Assembly: GCF_017995515.1 (NCBI RefSeq)
Contig: NZ_JAGOIT010000022.1
Span: forward strand, 6,086 to 39,185
Direction of reading: 5' to 3'
DNA length: 33,100 bases
Origin: Propionivibrio sp.
GTDB lineage: Bacteria; Pseudomonadota; Gammaproteobacteria; Burkholderiales; Rhodocyclaceae
Positions 25,830-33,100 of the stretch are shown piece by piece; within the stretch, counting starts at the first letter, position 1; each line of letters begins with the position of its first letter. The position numbers were made by a program, and so were the translations under genes. The notes under the pieces are model-generated. The model did no database searches. It worked only from the letters and a program-made list of their open reading frames with translations, and was not told where the DNA came from.

Positions 25830-27098
25830 ATGTTGGAACAACGATCGTTCCTGTGCCCCAGCAGGGCCGTGGCGGTGATCCTTGCTGGCGGGCGCGGCAA
25901 CCGGCTGTACGAACTGACGGAGAGAAGGGCGAATGCGGCGCTGTACTTCGGCGGCATGTACCGCATCATCGACTTTGCGATGTCGAACTGCGTTAATTCC
26001 GGCATACGGCGGGTCAGTGTTCTCACTCAGTACAAGTCGCACAGCCTGTTGCGCCATTTGCAGCGTGGTTGGGGCTTCCTTCGCGGCGAAGCCAAGGAAT
26101 TCATAGACTTGCTGCCGGCGCAGCAGCGTGTCGACGAGGGCGCCTGGTATCTGGGTACGGCGGACGCTGTGCATCAGAACAGGGACATCCTTTCGACACA
26201 TGATCCGAAGCCTGAGTACGTCGTCGTCCTCGCCGGTGACCATGTGTACAAGATGAATTATGCGGAGATGCTGGCCGACCATGTGGAGAGCGGCGCCGAA
26301 TGCACCGTCGCCAGCATCGAGATGCCGCGTAGCGAGGCGAGCCGTTTCGGTGTCATGGCCGTCGGCGAGGATCGACGCATTACCGACTTCGTCGAGAAGC
26401 CGGCCGATCCGCCGGCGATCAAAGGCAAACCCGATCGTTCGCTGTGCAGCATGGGGGTCTATATTTTCAACGCCAAGTATCTGTACGACGAGTTGCAGCG
26501 CGATGCGAACGATCAGACATCGAGCCATGACTTCGCGCGCGACATCATTCCCCGCGCGGTGAAGACAGGCTGCGCAATGGCGCATTCGTTCTCTCGCAGT
26601 TGCGTGCATGTGGCGGATGAAAAGCCGGGCAAGGAGCACTACTGGCGCGACGTCGGTAATGTCGATGCGTATTGGGAAACGAACATTGATCTGGCGGCGA
26701 CTGATCCGGCGCTGAATCTTTACGACAAAAACTGGCCGATCTGGACGTACCAGCCGCAACTGCCTCCCGCAAAGTTCGTGCATAACGAAGCTGATCGTCA
26801 CGGGCTGTCGATCGAATCGTTGATTTCGGCCGGTAGCGTCATTTCCGGCGAGGTCAACCACTCGCTGCTGTTCAGCTCGTGCCGCGTGCATTCCTACGCC
26901 AAGCTCAATTGGTCGGTCGTCCTGCCGGAGGTCGACATCGGCCGCGGCGTTCGGCTGAACCGCTGTGTCGTCGATCAGGGTGTGCAGATACCGGCAGGGC
27001 TGGTCATCGGCGAAGACCCGGTTGCTGATGCGAAACGATTCAGGCGTACGGCAAACGGGATCACGTTGGTTACGCAGTTGATGATCAACTGTCTCTGA
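25830..27098 (+). CDS. glgC: Glucose-1-phosphate adenylyltransferase GlgC
   Basis: This enzyme makes ADP-glucose from glucose-1-phosphate and ATP, the committed step of glycogen synthesis. The 422-aa protein starts at an ATG with GGGAGAGAG just upstream; a TTG at 25779 in frame is less likely. It has [15 protein letters not shown] (nucleotide loop), [11 protein letters not shown] (catalytic Asp), FVEKPADPP (sugar-phosphate Lys), [12 protein letters not shown] and the C-terminal left-handed helix ending GITLVTQLM. Odd: the usual RAKPAVxFGGK block reads [11 protein letters not shown], so the lysine aligned with E. coli K39, used in fructose-1,6-bisphosphate activation, is Asn. It is probably active but regulated differently (inference). 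Confidence 0.92.
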   Translation: MLEQRSFLCPSRAVAVILAGGRGNRLYELTERRANAALYFGGMYRIIDFAMSNCVNSGIRRVSVLTQYKSHSLLRHLQRGWGFLRGEAKEFIDLLPAQQRVDEGAWYLGTADAVHQNRDILSTHDPKPEYVVVLAGDHVYKMNYAEMLADHVESGAECTVASIEMPRSEASRFGVMAVGEDRRITDFVEKPADPPAIKGKPDRSLCSMGVYIFNAKYLYDELQRDANDQTSSHDFARDIIPRAVKTGCAMAHSFSRSCVHVADEKPGKEHYWRDVGNVDAYWETNIDLAATDPALNLYDKNWPIWTYQPQLPPAKFVHNEADRHGLSIESLISAGSVISGEVNHSLLFSSCRVHSYAKLNWSVVLPEVDIGRGVRLNRCVVDQGVQIPAGLVIGEDPVADAKRFRRTANGITLVTQLMINCL

Positions 27099-27158
27099 AA
27101 GGCTGAAACTGCTGCGGGGAGCACCAGCAATGCCCTCCCGACATTACGGCGGTGGAAA

Positions 27159-27183
27159 CCCCGGCTGGCAGCTATGGCCGGGG
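27159..27183. repeat. GC-rich hairpin between glgC and the prc remnant
   Basis: CCCCGGC and GCCGGGG form a perfect 7-bp stem. Read on the minus strand it overlaps the stop of the prc remnant and is followed by TTT, so it may be that gene's former terminator. It may also end glgC transcripts from the other side. Confidence 0.35.
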
Positions 27184-27650
27184 CGAAGCATTTTCGCGGG
27201 TGAGTGCGCTCAATTGAGCGGCGCCTCCCTCCTGTTTCAGCAGCTCAACTTCATCGCCGAGAACCTTGGCTGCCTCGGCCAAAAGAACGTCTTTGCTCAC
27301 TTTGCGGGCTTCTTCAGCCGCCAACTCACTGGTCAGTGTTCGTTCGTCTGCCCGCAGGCCGTCTTCTTCCACCTTCGCCCGTGATTTCCGGGCGACTTCC
27401 TGCTCGCGACGTCGCTCGGCTTCGTTGAGCGAGACCTGTTGTTGTTCGCTCAGACGTTTTTGCGCGGCGATTTCCTGCTGTAGGGGGAAAGTCGAAATCG
27501 TTCTTCACCTGTGCCGCGTGGCGTGCCCGTAATGTCGCAATACGCGTCTTCAGATCACCGGCTGGCGAATAGTCGGCCGCCTTGATCTGTTCCCAAGGCA
27601 ATGCATTGTCAAGATTTGCCTCGCAATGGCTCTCCTTGTTAGTCTCCGTT
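27172..27650 (-). pseudogene. 3' fragment of a tail-specific protease (Prc) gene, frameshifted
   Basis: The minus strand reads NALPWEQIKAADYSPAGDLK and LRARHAAQVKNDFDF, shifts frame near 27478-27486, and continues with QQQVSLNEAERRREQEVARK, DGLRADERTLTSELAAEEAR and KDVLLAEAAKVLGDE to a stop at 27172. This is the C-terminal region of a Prc/carboxy-terminal processing protease; the protease domain itself is absent. It is joined at its upstream end to the cupin fragment, so it cannot be expressed as a normal protein. Confidence 0.68.
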
Positions 27651-27750
27651 TGTTCATGAGTGACGCAAACGGCTCGGGATAGAGGATCGGCGCGGTGCGT
27701 GGCGGGACGTCGAGGGCGTCAACGGCGACGGGAGGTTTGGTCGGGGACAT
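27651..27750 (-). pseudogene. 5' fragment of a cupin-domain protein gene
   Basis: A minus-strand ATG at 27750 follows GGAG on that strand and opens MSPTKPPVAVDALDVPPRT, then PILYPEPFASLMNKR. This resembles the N-terminus of small cupin proteins (PPxVxAxDVPPR...YPEPFA). After about 33 residues the similarity stops and prc-like sequence begins in another frame. It is a deletion scar, with little chance of function. Confidence 0.5.
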
Positions 27751-27832
27751 AGGGACTCCAAAACAGAGTTGAATCGCGGTGTTCCGGGCATCAAGCGCTG
27801 GCGAAGGCAATCCCTCGTTGCCCGACGCGAAT

Positions 27833-27861
27833 CTGGAAAGTCCTCCGCCGGTTGCTAGAAT
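27833..27861 (+). promoter_or_regulatory. Possible promoter for the giant dikinase-like gene
   Basis: TAGAAT (27856-27861) lies 17 bp after a weak CTGGAA (27833-27838). A start near 27868 would rule out the TTG at 27852 and favour the ATG at 27900. The region 27751-27832 shows nothing else clear. Confidence 0.3.
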
Positions 27862-27899
27862 CAAGAAGCGTGATCAGTTTCGTATTCAGGGCGGATGAC

Positions 27900-30800
27900 A
27901 TGGCGGATGGCGGGATGACGACCCCACGATTGATCGCCGCGAGTCACAAACGCGGTGGTGGCGATGAAAACATTGCCGACGACGCCCCAGCGTTGCTGGC
28001 TCAGCGTTGGCATCAGCACAATGACCAAATAGCCGTTGCCGGACGGATCGTCGATGACGCCAAGCGCATCGCTCGGATCCAGGCGCTGAAAGGCGAAAAG
28101 GAGCGCATTCTCCGGGCGCTGCTGAAGCTCCCCGATCAGCTGACGACTCGCGGTGACCTGCCGCCGGTTCCGGATCCGGATCTCGTCAATGCGCTTCATG
28201 GAGCCGCGGACGAGTCAGCAAAAAATGTCGTCGCGGAGGAACTCGAAGCGCGTTTCCCGGCCGCCTACGATCTCCTCGAAGCGCTCCACGGCCGCCAGCC
28301 GGTTGCTCGATTGAGACGATTGCTCGGCGTGAAGACGATGAGCAGCGAAGGCTTTGTACGCTCGATCGTGAAAAGTCCGGAGGCCTTGGCAGACATCATC
28401 GAAAATCTCTCCATCGTGCGTTGTGCACTCGGGGCGCAACGTTTCAACCGCATCGTCCGGGCATGGACAGGCGTGGACAGGTTGCGGCTGATCGCCGTTG
28501 TCGATGTCCATGACACAGGGGTCAACCTGGGCGGCTATCATCTGGCGTTCCCGGTGGAACACGGCAGTTCGCAGATGCCGCCCTGGATCGGCGGCGAGGG
28601 CGAATTGCGGAGCGAAGGTCCGGCCGATGCCGGGTACTACGTGCTGCTCTCCGATCTGTCCAGGAATACGCCATCGAAAGCCGAAGCAAGGCAGCGATTG
28701 CGGGCGCAGTATCTCAACATCCGGGACAACCTGGTCAAGCCCAACTACGATGCGCTGCAGTTGATCGTCACGCACGCGCAAGGCATGACCAGGTCGACAG
28801 CCGTGTGCATCCTTGCGTTGCTTGCCGAGATGGTCGAAGCGTATGGGCAAGTCGCGTTTTCCACCGATGCCGATGCGGCGCACGCGTATTACGACCGGAT
28901 CGTGGGCGAGCTCGAGCGTTCGTGGTCCCGGCTGGATGCGCACGAGCGGCTGCCGGCGACGCTGCGCCACACGATCACCGACATGGTGGAAAATCCGGCG
29001 GGCGAGCCGACGACCGTGCATGCCCTGATCCGTTTTCTGCATGATCGGGGCAACCGGGCGCTGGAACACAGACTCACGACTGCGCACGCGGACATGCGTG
29101 TCACCGTCGGCCGCTTCGCTGGTGAGAAGAGCGAGGACATCCGGATTGCGCGCCTGGACGATACGCCGGTCGTCGTGAACGGGCTCATCCGCCACCGTGG
29201 CCTGGCGGTGATTGCGCGCGCGGCGCAGTGGCTGGCGGGGCCTTGTCCCGGCACCGTGGTGCTGATCGACAATCACATCGTCTATAGCGTGAGCCTGGGC
29301 GAACACCGCGTCGAGTTGTCCGCCAACATTGCCGATCCCGACGACGAGGGCCTGATCCGGCTGCAGAGTTTCCAGGGGGGCGCGGAGTTGCCGCAGGCAT
29401 TGCGCGCCGAATTCGTCGGCACCGTGCTGAAGGAAGCCGGACTGACGGTCACGGTCGATCGCAGCAGCCTGGTCGAGATTCTGGTCAGCGGCTATCTGGA
29501 CAAGGATCACGGCGCGCGCGACGACCGGCAGATCGAGCGTGCGCTTGTCGTCGTCCTGCGGCTTATCTGGTCGCTGCGCGATCTCGATTACGCGATGGCG
29601 TACATCCTCCTCGCCAAGGCGCCACCCGGCAGTCTCGCGGGCAAGGCGAAGGCCGAGAAGATCCGCGAATTCGCCGGTGCGATGGCGCGCATGTTCATGG
29701 TCGAGGGGAGAATTCCTTTCGCCTACCGGGGCGACGGCATGCCCTTCGAAACCTACTGCGAGTTCAGCGGCCCGAAAGCGCTTCGCGCCTACGAGGACTA
29801 CGTTGGCGAAGAGCGCCAGATGGTTCGCCAGCGGCTGTTTTTCGCACTCAACGCGGTGTTGCGCGAGTTCGACCTGCCGGTCATCGCATCGGGTACCGGG
29901 GGCGTCGGGCAGGAGGTTATCGACCGGCTCTTCAACGGCCCGTGCCGCCAGGCGCTGGCGCGCGGCGAATTGCGGCTCGACAGCCAGGGGCAACTCGAAC
30001 GCAACCCCGCCTACCTGCCCCTCAAGGAGATCATCCAGCGCGTACTGACGCGCGAACACGAAGCCTTGCTCACCGCCGTGCTGCTGAAGGAGATCGACCT
30101 CCATCTCGATTTCGACACGATCGGGATCATCGATCAGCTCAAGGTGGTGCGCGCGCAGCAAGAGATCGCACCCGACGAATGGCTGGTCATCTACGGTCTG
30201 GCCGACGATCAGAATCGTTCGATCCTGTACGCATTCGGGCATTACCGCACGCCGGACAGCGGCGGCAAATGGCTTTCCATCGCCAGCCTGAAGCGCTTGT
30301 TGCGCAAATGCGCCTATTCGCTGCCCGAGCGGCTTCGGCTTCCGGCGTTCCGCAAGCTCATTTCGCACCGCCTGCTGGTTGAGCAATCGCGGGTGTCGGC
30401 CGGGTTCAGCGGGCAGACGGTCAGGGGACTGGTCGCGTCCGTCGGCGACGGCTCGGTGCGCATCGGGCGAATTACGTTCGATCGCGAATACAGTGCAACG
30501 CCGCAGACGCGTGACGGTCGGGTGCTCCTGCTTCCCTTTACCACGCCGGAAGACATTGATGCCATACGCGCCGCCGAAGCGGTGATCGTGACGAGCGGCG
30601 GCCTGCTCAGCCACGCCGGCGTGACGACCCGCGAATTCGGGGTTCCGTCGCTGATTCTGCCGCACGCCGAGTGGGTGCAATCGCTGGCCGGCAACCTGGT
30701 ACGCATCGAAGAGCGGCGTCCCGGAAAGACCTCGATGACGGCGGAAGGGTTCCGGGTCAGCGAATCGATGGTGTCCGAGACGATCGACATTCGCGAGGGC

Positions 30801-33089
30801 AGCATCGTCATGGTCTGGGCATCTCAGGGGATCGCCTCGATCATGCCGGTGACCGACATCCCGCTCGAACCGCTGCTGCACCTGCTTCGCCTGGTGGCGA
30901 CGGGCAAGAAGGCTCCAGCCGACCTGGAGACCTGGCTGGTCACGCTGCCGTTGGCTCTGGACGCCCGGCATACACGCGCCGAGGTCATCTCCGACAGCCT
31001 GGTCCTGATCCTGGCCGAAGCACTATGGAACAAGCGCGTCACTCCCGCCGTCCGCACGCACCTGATCGACATCGTGCGGCGCGTTCGCCGCGGGCTTGCC
31101 TTGGGCGAAACGGACAACATCGCGCGCCTGATCGGGGCGGTCTCGGACAACGCCATTGCCGAGCTTGACGGCTTGTTATTCGAAGTCGAACACAACATTG
31201 CCGCGGTGACCGTACTCTGGCGCGCGCTCAATACGCTGGCCATCGTCGAACGCCTGTGGACACAGGTCGCGATGCTGGCGGAGAGTCTCGACCTGTGCGA
31301 CCTGCGGTTGAACGCCCTGCATGGAAGAACGCAGGCGTTGCGTCGGCATCCGCGCATCGCCTTCCTGAAGGCCGAGGCGCTGCATGACATCGAAGCGCTG
31401 TGCGCGCGCGATCTGGACGAAGCGGACCTGCCGGCGATGCGCAAGGCGCTGCGCCGGCTCGGACACCGCACCGGGGAAATAAAACCGGTGAATGTCCTGC
31501 TCGTGTGCATGGGCAACGTGGACCGTAGCCCGCTGGCCGAATTCCTGCTGAACAAGATGCTTGCGGCCGAGGGGATAGTCGGCGTCAAGGTGCAGTCGCG
31601 CGGAATCTCGGCCGTTGCAGACCGGCCGATGTCGGACGGCAGCCAGGCGTTGCTGCTGTTTGAAGAAGACATCATCGCCAACGGTCATCGAAGCAGGCCT
31701 CTGACGGACACCGATGTCCGCGAGGCAGACCTGATTCTGACGATGGAAACGACCCACGTTCAGCAAGTGCTCGATCGATTTCCGGAAGCTGTCGGCAAGG
31801 TTTCGCTACTGAGCGAATTCGCCCGGATCAGGGAATTCGTCGATATTGAAGACCCCGCCGGCCAGCTTGGCGATGCGTACTACCGGATGAAGCTCGAGGT
31901 TCAACAAGGGCTGATGGGAACGCTCAAGCGAATGCGCGAGGAGGGGCTTGCGGCGCGGGCAATGGTCGCGCACTTGCAGAGCAAGGCCGATGCGTTGACG
32001 CGAGTGAAGAGAACGCGGATCGCGCAATGTCAGCGTGCCGTTTTGCTGCTCGACGAAGTCGATGCCGACTGCGTCGAACTCGTCGGCGGCAAGGGCGCGA
32101 ATCTCGGCGAAATAGCACAGGTCGTAAAGCACCACGGTGCGTCGATACCGCCCGCGTTCATGGTGACCACGCTGGCTTTTGACCACTTTCTCGAGGAGAA
32201 CGGTATTGACGGCGAGTATCGGCGCCTCACGTCCGGACTCGAGGCGATTCTTGCGAATGCGGCCATTCCGGAGAAGGAAAAGCGCGCGAAGATCGAGGAG
32301 GCGTCAACCTGTATCCGCGACCTGATCCGCCGCGCCAGCCTCGATCCGGCACGCGGCCTGGGTCGGTTGATCATGGCGGCAGTCGACTCTTGCGGTCTGC
32401 GTGACAGCTTCGTCAGCGTGCGCTCGTCCGGCCTCCAGGAAGACACCGAGGAGGCAGCGTTTGCCGGCGCGGCGGAGACCTATCTTTTCGTCAGCATGGC
32501 CGAACTGCTGGAGCGGATCAAGGAAGTGTGGACTTCGTTCTGGCTGACGCGGGGAATCCTCTACCAGAGCGATCGCGTCGTTCGGCAAGGGTCGGCCAGG
32601 CTGGCGATCGTCGTGCAGCAGATGTTCGACTCGCAGGTCTCCGGGGTGATCTTCACCACCGATCCGGTGAGCGGCCGCGACGTGATCGTGATCGAAGCGG
32701 GCTATGGCCTCGGCGAGGGCGTGGTATCCGGCGTCGTCGATGTCGATCGCTACTACGTGGACAAGGCCGACTGTTCGGTGGTGAGCGTCCATGTTGGAAA
32801 CAAGGCGTTCATGGTCAAGCAGCATCCCTCCGGCAAGGGCACCTCGATCGTGCCGGTCGAAACCCATCTGCGCGACGTGCCGTGCCTCAAGAAGAACGAC
32901 GTCCGCGCGAACATCGCCATCGCCCTCGAAGACCACTATGCCTTGTCGCAGGACATCGAGTTCGGGGTCGCCAACGGCAAGCTCAGCATCCTGCAGACGC
33001 GGCCCGTCACTACGCGCGGGCTGGGGCAGACATTCCTCACCCGCGACAAGGTGGCTGAAGAGGCCGGGATCGGACGGGGCAGGGCATAG
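27900..33089 (+). CDS. Giant fusion: phosphohistidine domain, LMW phosphatase and PPDK-type ATP-grasp (GWD-like order)
   Basis: This multidomain protein of about 1729 aa is counted from the ATG at 27900; a TTG at 27852 and an ATG at 27915 are alternatives. Residues 1 to about 830 show no domain I recognise. About 835-940 is a swivelling phosphohistidine domain of the PEP-utilising type (TSGGLLSHAGVTTREFG, H905). A helical linker follows. About 1195-1350 is a low-molecular-weight phosphatase domain: C1203 and R1209 in VCMGNVDRSP, acid D1318 in EDPAG. About 1380-1715 is a PPDK/PEP-synthase ATP-grasp domain (LVGGKGANLGE; VSVRSSGLQEDTEEAAFAG; LSILQTRPVT). No C-terminal PEP-binding barrel is present, so it is not an ordinary PEP synthase. 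His domain before ATP-grasp is the order of glucan water dikinases. The acceptor is unknown. Confidence 0.85.
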   Translation: MADGGMTTPRLIAASHKRGGGDENIADDAPALLAQRWHQHNDQIAVAGRIVDDAKRIARIQALKGEKERILRALLKLPDQLTTRGDLPPVPDPDLVNALHGAADESAKNVVAEELEARFPAAYDLLEALHGRQPVARLRRLLGVKTMSSEGFVRSIVKSPEALADIIENLSIVRCALGAQRFNRIVRAWTGVDRLRLIAVVDVHDTGVNLGGYHLAFPVEHGSSQMPPWIGGEGELRSEGPADAGYYVLLSDLSRNTPSKAEARQRLRAQYLNIRDNLVKPNYDALQLIVTHAQGMTRSTAVCILALLAEMVEAYGQVAFSTDADAAHAYYDRIVGELERSWSRLDAHERLPATLRHTITDMVENPAGEPTTVHALIRFLHDRGNRALEHRLTTAHADMRVTVGRFAGEKSEDIRIARLDDTPVVVNGLIRHRGLAVIARAAQWLAGPCPGTVVLIDNHIVYSVSLGEHRVELSANIADPDDEGLIRLQSFQGGAELPQALRAEFVGTVLKEAGLTVTVDRSSLVEILVSGYLDKDHGARDDRQIERALVVVLRLIWSLRDLDYAMAYILLAKAPPGSLAGKAKAEKIREFAGAMARMFMVEGRIPFAYRGDGMPFETYCEFSGPKALRAYEDYVGEERQMVRQRLFFALNAVLREFDLPVIASGTGGVGQEVIDRLFNGPCRQALARGELRLDSQGQLERNPAYLPLKEIIQRVLTREHEALLTAVLLKEIDLHLDFDTIGIIDQLKVVRAQQEIAPDEWLVIYGLADDQNRSILYAFGHYRTPDSGGKWLSIASLKRLLRKCAYSLPERLRLPAFRKLISHRLLVEQSRVSAGFSGQTVRGLVASVGDGSVRIGRITFDREYSATPQTRDGRVLLLPFTTPEDIDAIRAAEAVIVTSGGLLSHAGVTTREFGVPSLILPHAEWVQSLAGNLVRIEERRPGKTSMTAEGFRVSESMVSETIDIREGSIVMVWASQGIASIMPVTDIPLEPLLHLLRLVATGKKAPADLETWLVTLPLALDARHTRAEVISDSLVLILAEALWNKRVTPAVRTHLIDIVRRVRRGLALGETDNIARLIGAVSDNAIAELDGLLFEVEHNIAAVTVLWRALNTLAIVERLWTQVAMLAESLDLCDLRLNALHGRTQALRRHPRIAFLKAEALHDIEALCARDLDEADLPAMRKALRRLGHRTGEIKPVNVLLVCMGNVDRSPLAEFLLNKMLAAEGIVGVKVQSRGISAVADRPMSDGSQALLLFEEDIIANGHRSRPLTDTDVREADLILTMETTHVQQVLDRFPEAVGKVSLLSEFARIREFVDIEDPAGQLGDAYYRMKLEVQQGLMGTLKRMREEGLAARAMVAHLQSKADALTRVKRTRIAQCQRAVLLLDEVDADCVELVGGKGANLGEIAQVVKHHGASIPPAFMVTTLAFDHFLEENGIDGEYRRLTSGLEAILANAAIPEKEKRAKIEEASTCIRDLIRRASLDPARGLGRLIMAAVDSCGLRDSFVSVRSSGLQEDTEEAAFAGAAETYLFVSMAELLERIKEVWTSFWLTRGILYQSDRVVRQGSARLAIVVQQMFDSQVSGVIFTTDPVSGRDVIVIEAGYGLGEGVVSGVVDVDRYYVDKADCSVVSVHVGNKAFMVKQHPSGKGTSIVPVETHLRDVPCLKKNDVRANIAIALEDHYALSQDIEFGVANGKLSILQTRPVTTRGLGQTFLTRDKVAEEAGIGRGRA

Positions 33090-33100
33090 CCCAAAGGGGG

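Noticed and set aside
28215-30971. A 918-codon minus-strand open frame opposite the giant dikinase-like gene.
   Set aside because: It mirrors the plus-strand codon bias, shows no recognisable domains, and the plus strand has catalytic motifs in order.

Overview
The window looks like a GC-rich chromosome segment of a betaproteobacterium, most likely Rhodocyclales-like (inference). The reasons are a PrsK/PrsR/PrsT exopolysaccharide and PEP-CTERM regulatory set, and a suhB-trmJ-cysE-iscR-isc gene order typical of beta/gammaproteobacteria. No rRNA, tRNA or CRISPR array was seen.

Region 1 (1-9366) is the end of an exopolysaccharide/PEP-CTERM locus. It holds a polyprenyl-phosphate sugar transferase (5' truncated), the sensor kinase PrsK, the sigma-54-dependent regulator PrsR, the TPR lipoprotein PrsT, and a TviB/TviC-like pair predicted to make UDP-GalNAcA-type sugars. 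A Sel1/SLT lytic transglycosylase and a secreted trypsin-like protease follow (9369-11074) and end in a terminator.

Region 2 (11110-15846) is the least understood part. A 220-bp regulatory region carries a near-consensus sigma-54 promoter, a perfect palindrome at its expected start point and a perfect CRP-type site. It precedes a tightly packed cassette: an exported protein with a Tat-like leader, a PqqD-like protein, an HPr-kinase-related protein and a nucleotidyltransferase (the 'HPr-rel-A' set). Next comes an N-acyl amino acid synthase (FeeM-like) fused to a PilZ c-di-GMP-binding domain. PrsR, encoded about 7 kb away, is a natural candidate activator of the sigma-54 promoter.

Region 3 (15847-25190) is housekeeping. 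suhB diverges from trmJ, followed by cysE and the full iron-sulfur operon iscR, a second cysteine desulfurase, iscS, iscU, iscA, hscB, hscA, fdx and iscX. An IscR type-1-like site lies in the iscR promoter.

Region 4 (25191-33100) starts with a frameshifted transposase remnant. glgC follows, with an altered activator-site motif, then a scar in which the 5' end of a cupin gene abuts the frameshifted 3' end of a tail-specific protease gene. The last gene encodes a giant protein of about 1729 aa: a long unassigned N-terminus, a swivelling phosphohistidine domain, a low-molecular-weight phosphatase domain and a C-terminal PPDK-type ATP-grasp domain. This order resembles alpha-glucan water dikinases. 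Next to glgC it suggests, as a hypothesis only, a self-contained glucan (or other) dikinase-phosphatase. It and the HPr-rel-A/FeeM-PilZ region are the best candidates for undescribed biology.
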